From NCBI GenBank assembly GCA_018262315.1, contig JAGSPS010000068.1:1-14249 (forward strand): 14,249 bases of DNA, written 5' to 3'. The stretch comes from Deltaproteobacteria bacterium. Lineage in GTDB: Bacteria; Myxococcota_A; UBA9160; PR03. Every line of letters begins with the position of its first letter. Position 1 is the stretch's first letter. This document shows positions 7,414-13,217 of the stretch, piece by piece. The notes beneath the pieces are model-generated. The model ran no database searches. It worked only from the letters and a program-made list of their open reading frames with translations, and had not been told where the DNA came from. The translations under genes and the position numbers were made by a program.

Positions 7414-8813
7414 CACGGTTTCGCGTTCGCACGGTGCTCCGCCGCGTCGAAGATGCGCTGCGCGAGCGCCGCGTAGTCTTCGTCGAAGTGGTGACCGCCC
7501 TTGGTCTTGATCACATCCGCGGCGGCGAGCTTCGGGTCCGGGCAGATCGAGTCGTCCTCGTCCTCGCCGTAGAAGCATTGGACCTTGGCGAGGTCCAGAC
7601 GCAGCAGTTCGGGCATCACCAGCGGCGCGTCCGCGTCGGGTTCGGCGCCCAGCCAGCCCTCGACTGCGATCTGCATCGGCGCGCGCGCACCGAGACCGAG
7701 CAGCGAGACGAGCACCACGCGATCGCGCAGCGCTGCGGGCAGCCGGTTCACGGCAAACGGCAGCACGGCGGCGCCGAACGAGTAACCGATCAGCGCGACC
7801 TTGCGCGTCCCCCACTTGTCCCCGTACGCGTCGAGAATCGCGCCGAGGTCGCGCCCGATCTCGTCGGGTGTCTTCGCGCGCCAGAAGTAACGGAGCGAAT
7901 CGACACCCACGACCGGCACCTTGCGTTCGGCCAGGTGTTCGCCGATCTCCTTGTCGAGATCCCGCCAGCCACCGTCGCCCGAATAGACCACAGCCATCCA
8001 CGAGCCCGGCTCGGCGGCCTCGATCTCGGTGAGCGGCAGATTGCGCACTGCCGGCGACGTGTCCCCGGCAGTGAGCTGCTGCGAGAGCAGCGCGACCAGG
8101 CGATCGAGCGGCGCGTCCTCGACGGGAGGCGGTTCGCCGACGTCGTCGACGAGGCCTGCCAGCTCGGGAGCAAGCGGCGTGCGCGACGAGACGAGCCACC
8201 AGCCGGGCAGGTCTGCCTGCGCACCGTAGGCGAAGCCCTTGCCCGCTACGGGAGTCGACGGCGCGCCCGGACACAACGGCACCCGGGTATCGAGCGATGG
8301 CGTGGGATCGACGCTCACCGCGCCCGCCACCGTCGCCGCCGGCGACTGCGCGAGCCCCGCGTACGCGAGCGTCGCGCCCTCACCGACACCGGCGAGAATG
8401 GGACTGCGATAGGCGGTCGTGCCGAGCTGACGCTGGAGCTTCTGCGAGAGCGCCTCGATCTCGGCGATCGCGTAGTGGCAGCCGTCGTCGCTCGCGCGCA
8501 GGCCCTTCTGGTAGCTCGGCAGGTCGACACCGACGACCGCCGCACCGTCCTCGCCGAGCCTCGCTGCGGCAGCGTCGAACTCCGCTCGCCATCCGCGCGT
8601 GTCGGAGAAGAGGAAGACCAACGCCTCCGGCGACGCGTCGGGTCGGAACAGCGCAAGCTGCCCGAGCCGGCCGCCGTCGATGCGCTCCGCAGCCATCGCC
8701 GGCGAGGAGGCATCCTGCTTGCAGCACGCCAGCGCGACAGCCACCGCAACAACGAGGGCGGCGGCCGCGAGGATGGGACGCAGGGAACCTCCGATCGGTG
8801 GACGCAGCGACAT
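7413..8813 (-). CDS. acvB: AcvB/VirJ-type periplasmic aminoacyl-phosphatidylglycerol hydrolase
   Basis: AcvB-type enzymes hydrolyse lysyl- or alanyl-phosphatidylglycerol in the periplasm, reversing the MprF reaction. The protein is 466 residues from ATG 8813, with GGAAG five bases upstream. Residues 12-31 form a signal sequence; Cys30/Cys31 (LACC) could be lipidated. Two related alpha/beta-hydrolase halves are visible: residues 65-105 (LVFLFSDTRGWR...VVGVDLPSY) parallel 274-310 (AVVYSGDGGWR...VVGVDSLRYF). The C-terminal half has the nucleophile elbow GYSFG (Ser345), an acidic stretch YGEDEDD (415-421) and GGHHF (His441/442), a plausible Ser-Asp-His triad. In the N-terminal half the elbow is GVGEG (142-146), with no serine, so that copy looks catalytically dead. 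The convergent neighbour mprF supports the assignment, because in Agrobacterium and Pseudomonas the two activities are genetically linked. Confidence 0.9.
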   Translation of the reverse strand: MSLRPPIGGSLRPILAAAALVVAVAVALACCKQDASSPAMAAERIDGGRLGQLALFRPDASPEALVFLFSDTRGWRAEFDAAAARLGEDGAAVVGVDLPSYQKGLRASDDGCHYAIAEIEALSQKLQRQLGTTAYRSPILAGVGEGATLAYAGLAQSPAATVAGAVSVDPTPSLDTRVPLCPGAPSTPVAGKGFAYGAQADLPGWWLVSSRTPLAPELAGLVDDVGEPPPVEDAPLDRLVALLSQQLTAGDTSPAVRNLPLTEIEAAEPGSWMAVVYSGDGGWRDLDKEIGEHLAERKVPVVGVDSLRYFWRAKTPDEIGRDLGAILDAYGDKWGTRKVALIGYSFGAAVLPFAVNRLPAALRDRVVLVSLLGLGARAPMQIAVEGWLGAEPDADAPLVMPELLRLDLAKVQCFYGEDEDDSICPDPKLAAADVIKTKGGHHFDEDYAALAQRIFDAAEHRANAKP

Positions 8814-8855
8814 CGCTTCCTACTCTGACCGAGCCTTCCGCGGAGTCGAGGCCCC

Positions 8856-9506
8856 ATGCGTCTCGCCACCCGGCTTGCACCGATCGAGCTGTCCGACTGG
8901 CGCGGAGCGCCGCTTCGCCTGGGCTCGCTATGGGCGACGCGACCGGTCGGGCTGGTCTTCATCCGCCACTTCGGCTGACGGTTCTGCCGCGAGCAAGTCG
9001 CGCAGTTGCGAGACCACTTCCCCGAGATCCGCGCACGCGGTGCAGAGCTGGTGGTGATCGGGAACGGCGCGCAGCACTTCGCCGCCGCGTTCCGAGAAGA
9101 CATGGGCCTCGACGGTCCGCTGCTCGTCGATCCGGGGTTGCGCGCGTATCGAGCAGCCGGGTTGCGGCGCGGCCGCGTCGAGCTGCTCTCGCCTCGCCTT
9201 CCGCTGCATGCACTGCGCGCGCTGCGAGCCGGGTACCGCCAGACGTCGGCACAGGGGGATCCGTGGCAGCTCGGCGGCGTCTTCGTGATCCGCCCCGACG
9301 CGCGTCGCTCGCGTACCGCCATGCAAGTCGCGAGGCCGGCGACCACGCGCCGATCCAGGCGATCCTCGCGGCGCTCGATCCGGATGCGCCCGCGCTCGCA
9401 CTCGCCGATCTCGGCGCCGAGGTGCAGCTGCTCGGTCGAAGCCGCGAACGCGGCGAAGCTGCGGCGACCCGCATTCGCGAGCAGACCGGCAACCGGGTCG
9501 TGGTGA
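8856..9506 (+). CDS. SelL-related redox selenoprotein (AhpC/TSA, thioredoxin fold), Sec at in-frame TGA, C-terminus frameshifted
   Basis: ATG 8856, with GGAG (8842-8845) ten bases upstream, opens a frame with good SelL/peroxiredoxin-like homology on both sides of a TGA at codon 41. Before it reads RPVGLVFIRHFG; after it RFCREQVAQLRDHFPEI. The TGA therefore sits where the first residue of the thioredoxin-fold redox pair belongs, giving U-R-F-C (Sec41, Cys44). Downstream are ELVVIGNGAQHFAAAFREDMG, LLVDPGLRAYRAAGL and QGDPWQLGGVFVIRPD. The predicted role is a cytoplasmic thiol/selenol oxidoreductase. A SECIS-like hairpin follows the TGA. After Asp148 (9297-9299) the zero frame turns into Arg/Ser-rich sequence ending at 9506. 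The expected tail (ASLAYRHASREAGDHAPIQ, then AILAAL) is in the +2 frame from 9302, so one base is missing around 9299-9302. Without Sec insertion only a 40-residue fragment would be made. It is divergent from acvB, with a 42-base gap. Confidence 0.82.
8979..9010 (+). promoter_or_regulatory. Candidate bacterial SECIS element
   Basis: Directly after the TGA, CTG (8984-8986) pairs with CAG (9003-9005), C8987 is bulged, and CGCGA (8988-8992) pairs with TCGCG (8998-9002), closing the five-base loop GCAAG (8993-8997). Two further outer pairs (8979-8980 with 9009-9010) close an internal loop. A short stem with a bulge and a G at the start of the apical loop, about 15 bases past the UGA, fits the general form of bacterial SECIS hairpins read by SelB. 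The hairpin is coding, as expected in bacteria. Confidence 0.6.
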
Positions 9507-9841
9507 ACTCGATACACCCAGGCTGGGCCGACACGCCAGCCGTACGCTCGTCGATTCCCGGCTTCTGGCGGGTCGCGCACCAGATCCTGCGATCCTCGGC
9601 CGAGGGCGCCGACACGGTGGTGTGGCTTGCCGCGAGCGAACGGGGCCGCGCCCTCACGGGCTCCTTCTTCTTCGACCGCGAGCCGCGCCGGACGCATTGG
9701 CTCCCCTGGACGCGGGAATCCGAGGCGGACCCCCGGCGGCTCTGGCGCCTCGCCGAGCGCAACTCGGGCGCAGGTCCCCCGCGTCGCTCGCGGCCCCGGA
9801 CCGGGTCTCGCAGCCGGGGTGACGCCTCGCGGGTCGCCTGA
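9302..9841 (+). pseudogene. Shifted SelL tail fused to an internally deleted short-chain dehydrogenase remnant
   Basis: From 9302 the +2 frame first carries the missing tail of the redox protein (to about 9382). It then continues without a stop into short-chain dehydrogenase (SDR) sequence: ALADLGAEVQLLGRSRERG with ATRIREQTGN (beta2-alpha2 region, 9398-9493), then directly VVVNSIHPGWADTPAV, EGADTVVWLAASERG, ALTGSFFFD and THWLPWTRESEAD, with a stop at 9839-9841. The second part is the C-terminal portion of a DHRS12-like SDR. Missing are the N-terminal TGxxxGxG dinucleotide-binding motif and the whole middle with the NAG and YxxxK catalytic motifs, probably more than 100 residues. It cannot be an active dehydrogenase. 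Two deletion junctions are inferred, near 9385-9398 and 9491-9500; both keep the frame. Assembly error is an alternative. Confidence 0.7.
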
Positions 9842-10086
9842 TACGCTGCCGGATCGAAGGCGCCTCCGGTCGGGAGTGCGCACGTTGGGCGAGAGTCTTC
9901 TTATCCTTCCTGCGTACCTCCATTACGACTCGAGTCTCTTTGCTGCTCGCCGGCAGATGGCTTCAGGCCAATCCGTCGGCGGTGCGGCGTGTTTCGCGCG
10001 CGATCGATGGTTCGGATGGTCCGGCCTTGATTACGGCGAGTGTCGCGTCCGCCTGCTGCGTGCGACGGCGCGACGAGGATGATCGA
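9842..10086. other. Intergenic leader before the RRM protein gene
   Basis: This is 245 bases without a supported gene. It should contain the promoter and 5' leader of the RNA-binding protein gene. I see no convincing -35/-10 pair, no tRNA-like fold and no small ORF with a good ribosome site other than the downstream gene's own GAGGAT at 10075-10080. Long 5' leaders are common on cold-shock-type RNA-binding protein genes, but none can be mapped here. Confidence 0.4.
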
Positions 10087-10455
<369 letters not shown>

Positions 10456-10478
10456 TCCCGCACGGGAACGAAACGGAA

Positions 10479-10513
10479 GGGCCTCGGGCGAAAGCCCGGG
10501 GCCTTTCTCTCTT
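10479..10513 (+). terminator. Rho-independent terminator of the RRM gene
   Basis: GGGCCTCGGGC (10479-10489) pairs with GCCCGGGGCCT (10494-10504) over a GAAA tetraloop. This gives an 11-bp stem with two G-T wobbles, followed by a pyrimidine tract TTTCTCTCTT. It lies 23 bases after the RRM stop and 30 bases before the end of the convergent kinase gene. Confidence 0.9.
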
Positions 10514-10542
10514 GTAGACACTGGCCGGCGCAGCGCTTCGCG

Positions 10543-11646
10543 CTAGCTCGAAGCGGCGGCCGCTTTCGCGACGATCGCTTCGAGCGCGTCGCGCTGCCGT
10601 TCGAAGTCGCCGAGAAGCGCGAGCTGCGTGCGGGCGAGATCGAGATTCTGGCCGGGGCGGCGGATCCGGAAGTAGCGATCGCCGGCCAGGTGATCGGCCA
10701 TGAATCGCATGCCGAGCAGCAGCGTCATCAGCTGGCTCGCGAAGACCAGTTCGTCGCGTTCGGCCGCGACGAGCGCAGCGCCCGCGCCGCGCAGATAGCC
10801 CGCCACCAACGCTTCGAAGAGCCGCGGGTCGACGCGCACCTTCGCGAGATCGCGCTCGTCCTCCGCGACGGGGCTCGCCGCGCGCCGCGCCAGATCGCCG
10901 AAGTCGTAGAGCGAGAGTCCCGGCATCACCGTGTCGAGGTCGATCACACAGACGCCCTCGCTGGTGGCGTCGTCGAGCAACACGTTGTTGATCTTGGTGT
11001 CGTTGTGGGTGACGCGTTCGGGCAGCCGGCCACGCAGCGCCTCGCTGCGCGCGACCATTCCCTCGCGCGCCAACACGAACTCGAAGTCGAGCCGGCAATC
11101 GGCGAGCCGCCCGTGCGCGTCGGCCTTCGCTGCCGCGACGAGCTGCTCGAAGCGCGCCCGCGCGTCGTGGAAGTGCGGGATCGTCTCGTGCAGGCGCGGG
11201 CCGGGCAGATCGGCGAGCTGGGCGAGGAAGCGCCCGAACGCCTCGGCCGCCGCGCCGGCCTCCCGCGCCGATGCCACCGCGTCGCGACTGCTCGCGCCCT
11301 CGATGAAATGGAAGGTGCGCCACCACTCGCCGTCCGCGTCGACGAAGGCGGGCAGGCCGTCGCGCGCCGGCACCAGTCGCAGCGCGCGGCGATCGGCGTC
11401 GCGCGCGCCCTTCTCCATCACCAGCGCCGGCTCGCGGAACACCCGCGCGTTGATGCGCTGCTGGATCCAGCGCGTGCGGCGCCCGTCGTGCTCGCGCTCG
11501 ACGAGCAGCGTCTCGTTGATCCAGCCGCTGCCGTAGGGTCGTGACGAAAGCCAGCGCCCCGGCAGCGCGAACGCCTCCGCCACCTCGCGCCAGCGCGCCA
11601 GCGTGGCGGGATCGGGCTGCGCGAGCGACGGCTCGCCGCTACCCAT
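10543..11646 (-). CDS. APH-fold sugar kinase, N-acetylhexosamine 1-kinase (NahK)-like
   Basis: The protein is 367 residues from ATG 11646 (MGSGEPSLAQPDP), close to the usual length of about 360 for NahK-type kinases. Those phosphorylate the anomeric position of N-acetylhexosamines with ATP in the cytoplasm. The N-lobe has YGSGWINETLLVE (38-50) and WIQQRINARVFREP (60-73). The catalytic loop is THNDTKINNVLLD (213-225; catalytic base Asp216). The metal site is VIDLDTVMPG (234-243), followed by YDFGDLARR. The combination HNDTKINN plus IDLDTVMPG is typical of the NahK subgroup rather than antibiotic phosphotransferases; the exact sugar is not certain. There is no clear ribosome site. It is divergent from the carbohydrate-binding protein, whose start is 26 bases away, which fits a link to sugar metabolism. 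Confidence 0.85.
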   Translation of the reverse strand: MGSGEPSLAQPDPATLARWREVAEAFALPGRWLSSRPYGSGWINETLLVEREHDGRRTRWIQQRINARVFREPALVMEKGARDADRRALRLVPARDGLPAFVDADGEWWRTFHFIEGASSRDAVASAREAGAAAEAFGRFLAQLADLPGPRLHETIPHFHDARARFEQLVAAAKADAHGRLADCRLDFEFVLAREGMVARSEALRGRLPERVTHNDTKINNVLLDDATSEGVCVIDLDTVMPGLSLYDFGDLARRAASPVAEDERDLAKVRVDPRLFEALVAGYLRGAGAALVAAERDELVFASQLMTLLLGMRFMADHLAGDRYFRIRRPGQNLDLARTQLALLGDFERQRDALEAIVAKAAAASS

Positions 11647-11660
11647 GCACGGTCGTTGCG

Positions 11661-11666
11661 AAGGAG
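11661..11666 (+). promoter_or_regulatory. Ribosome binding site deciding the GTG start of the CBM9-like gene
   Basis: AAGGAG is followed by six bases and then GTG 11673. The in-frame extension upstream to 11541 is proline/arginine-rich, overlaps the divergent kinase gene and has no comparable site. Confidence 0.8.
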
Positions 11667-11672
11667 CCTTGC

Positions 11673-12335
11673 GTGTCCACGGTGTCGCTTCCGATGCTCC
11701 CGGTTCCGCGCGTGGCGCACAACATCCGCGTCGATGGCGAGCTGCACAAGGCCCCGTGGAAGCAGCTCGCGCCGCTCTGGCTGGTGCCGTCGCACGGTCG
11801 CGCGGCGCCGCGCGGATTCCAGTCGACGGCGCTCCGCGTCTGTCACGACGCCGAACGCCTTTTCGTCGCCTTCGCCTGCGAGGATGACGCGATCGTCGCG
11901 TCGCATGCGGGACGCAACGCGCCGATCTACCAGGAGGACGTGGTCGAAGCATTCCTCGCACCGGGCGCCGACCCGCGCCGTTACTTCGAATTGGAGACGA
12001 GCCCGCGCAACGCCTGGTTCGAGGCGCGCGTCGAGAGTCCCGACGGGCGCCGCGACACGATGCGCGTCGACCGCGACTGGGTCTGCGCCGGTTTCGAGCA
12101 CGCCGTGCAAGTGCGGGAACGACGCGAGGGCGGCGGCGAGTCGTGGAGCGCCGAATGGGCGATCCCGTTCGCGTCGCTCGGCGTCGCTGCGCCGCGGACG
12201 GGCGATCGCTGGCGCGCCAACTTCTTTCGCATCGACCAGGCGCACGGCGGCGAGTACTCGGCGTGGTCGCCGACGCTCGTGGACCCGCCGGACTTCCATC
12301 GGCCCGACCGCTTCGGCGTGCTCGTGTTCGGGTAG
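11673..12335 (+). CDS. Carbohydrate-binding family 9-like (CBM9/DOMON-type) protein
   Basis: The protein is 220 residues from GTG 11673. It reads as a single beta-sandwich domain of the CBM9-like type: VAHNIRVDGELHKAPWKQL at the start (the usual 'I.IDG.LDE..W' opening), ALRVCHDAERLFVAFACEDD, then QEDVVEAFLAPG, YFELETSPRNAWFEARV, SWSAEWAIPFASLGV, GDRWRANFFRID and a C-terminal HRPDRFGVLVFG. All hallmark strands of the family are present. There is no signal peptide or membrane segment, and it is not attached to a glycosidase, so it is a stand-alone, apparently cytoplasmic protein. Family members bind sugars or other small ligands; the ligand here is unknown. The divergent sugar-kinase-like neighbour makes a carbohydrate ligand plausible. 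Confidence 0.85.
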   Translation: MSTVSLPMLPVPRVAHNIRVDGELHKAPWKQLAPLWLVPSHGRAAPRGFQSTALRVCHDAERLFVAFACEDDAIVASHAGRNAPIYQEDVVEAFLAPGADPRRYFELETSPRNAWFEARVESPDGRRDTMRVDRDWVCAGFEHAVQVRERREGGGESWSAEWAIPFASLGVAAPRTGDRWRANFFRIDQAHGGEYSAWSPTLVDPPDFHRPDRFGVLVFG

Positions 12336-12383
12336 CGGCGTCGTTGCCAGCCCGCGGCGGCGCAGGCGAGCTAGCCTCCCGGC

Positions 12384-13217
12384 ATGCGCGACCCTCTCCC
12401 GCAGCGCCGCATCTTCTCGATTTCGGCGCTCGCCCTGGCGGCGGCCCTGCTCGTGCCGGGCGCGGCGCACGCAGCCGGCGCCGACGGCCGCTTCGAGCAG
12501 CGCCGCTCGACCCACTTCCTGTTGCGCGAGGACGTGGCGATCGACCAGCGCACGGGGCCGCTGGGCTCGAGGAACTTCGAACGCGACGTGCTCGCCGTCC
12601 TCGAAGGTGGGTACGACCTGCTCGACGACACGCTTGGGCTGCGGCCGCGCCGGCGCATCGAAGCGGAGGTGTACGACCCGGCGGTCTTCGACGCGAGTTT
12701 CGGCGCGCTGCTGCCCTTCCCTGCCGCCGGCTTCTATGGCGGCGTGATCCGCGTGCGCGGCGACGTGCGAGTGACCGAGCGGCTCGCCAACACCCTGCAT
12801 CACGAACTCGTGCACGCGGCGCTCGATGCGGCCGCGCCGTCGCTCCGGTTGCCGGCGTGGCTCAACGAGGGCCTGGCCGAGTGGTTCGCCGCGCGCGCCG
12901 CGGGCCGACCGGCGCTGGGCCGCGGCCAACGCGCATTCCTCGCCGAGAGCGCCCACCACGGCGCGCTGTTGCCGCTCGAAGCGATCTCGCAGCCCAACCT
13001 CGTGCAGCTGGCCGCCGAGGACGCGCCCCTCGCGTACCTCCAGGCGGCGGCGCTCGTCGATCAAATCGCAGCTCGTGGCGGCGACCGCGCGCTGCGAGTG
13101 CTGCTCGCGCAGCTCTTCCGCAGCGGCGACCTCGACCGCGCGCTGCTGCGCGCGACCGGCCTCGACGCGCGCGGGCTCGAGGCGTCGATGCTCGCCGCGT
13201 TCGGGCTGCGGCGCTGA
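12384..13217 (+). CDS. Secreted HExxH metallopeptidase-like protein (peptidase MA-like)
   Basis: The protein is 277 residues with a cleavable signal peptide (basic start, hydrophobic SISALALAAALLVPGA, cleavage likely after AHA at residue 30). The zinc site is HELVH (140-144: His140, Glu141, His144), followed by LPAWLNEGLAEWF (156-168), where Glu162 is the likely third ligand, as in gluzincin peptidase-MA domains. The upstream region (residues 36-130) resembles the TPR/scaffold-linked N-part of such proteins: STHFLLRED, VLEGGYDLLDDTLGL and AEVYDPAVFDASFG. It is predicted to act in the periplasm or outside the cell as a zinc peptidase, or as a peptidase-like envelope factor. It follows the CBM9-like gene by 48 bases on the same strand. 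Its TGA overlaps the apparent start of the acyltransferase gene. No clear ribosome site is visible. Confidence 0.85.
   Translation: MRDPLPQRRIFSISALALAAALLVPGAAHAAGADGRFEQRRSTHFLLREDVAIDQRTGPLGSRNFERDVLAVLEGGYDLLDDTLGLRPRRRIEAEVYDPAVFDASFGALLPFPAAGFYGGVIRVRGDVRVTERLANTLHHELVHAALDAAAPSLRLPAWLNEGLAEWFAARAAGRPALGRGQRAFLAESAHHGALLPLEAISQPNLVQLAAEDAPLAYLQAAALVDQIAARGGDRALRVLLAQLFRSGDLDRALLRATGLDARGLEASMLAAFGLRR

Noticed and set aside
9006..9506. A separate thioredoxin-fold protein starting after the TGA (TTG 9006)
   Set aside because: It would lack the first strand and the redox motif. The sequence before the TGA is in the same frame and family-like, so read-through as Sec explains it better.
8297..9841. 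A single 514-residue plus-strand protein
   Set aside because: Codons before about 9300 are shadow of acvB and of the redox gene. Only the part from 9302 has protein homology, as the frameshifted tail and SDR remnant.
9940..10086. N-terminal extension of the RRM protein
   Set aside because: It is not conserved-looking and has no ribosome site; TTG 10087 with GAGGAT upstream gives the standard MGKKLYVGNLPF start.
10543..11646. Aminoglycoside resistance phosphotransferase
   Set aside because: The fold is shared, but HNDTKINN with IDLDTVMPG points to the NahK-type sugar kinase group, and no resistance context is present.
11418..13064. Long minus-strand open frame opposite the CBM9-like and peptidase-like genes
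   Set aside because: It is an Arg/Glu/Val-rich mirror translation with no domain, and the opposite strand carries signal peptide and zinc motif.
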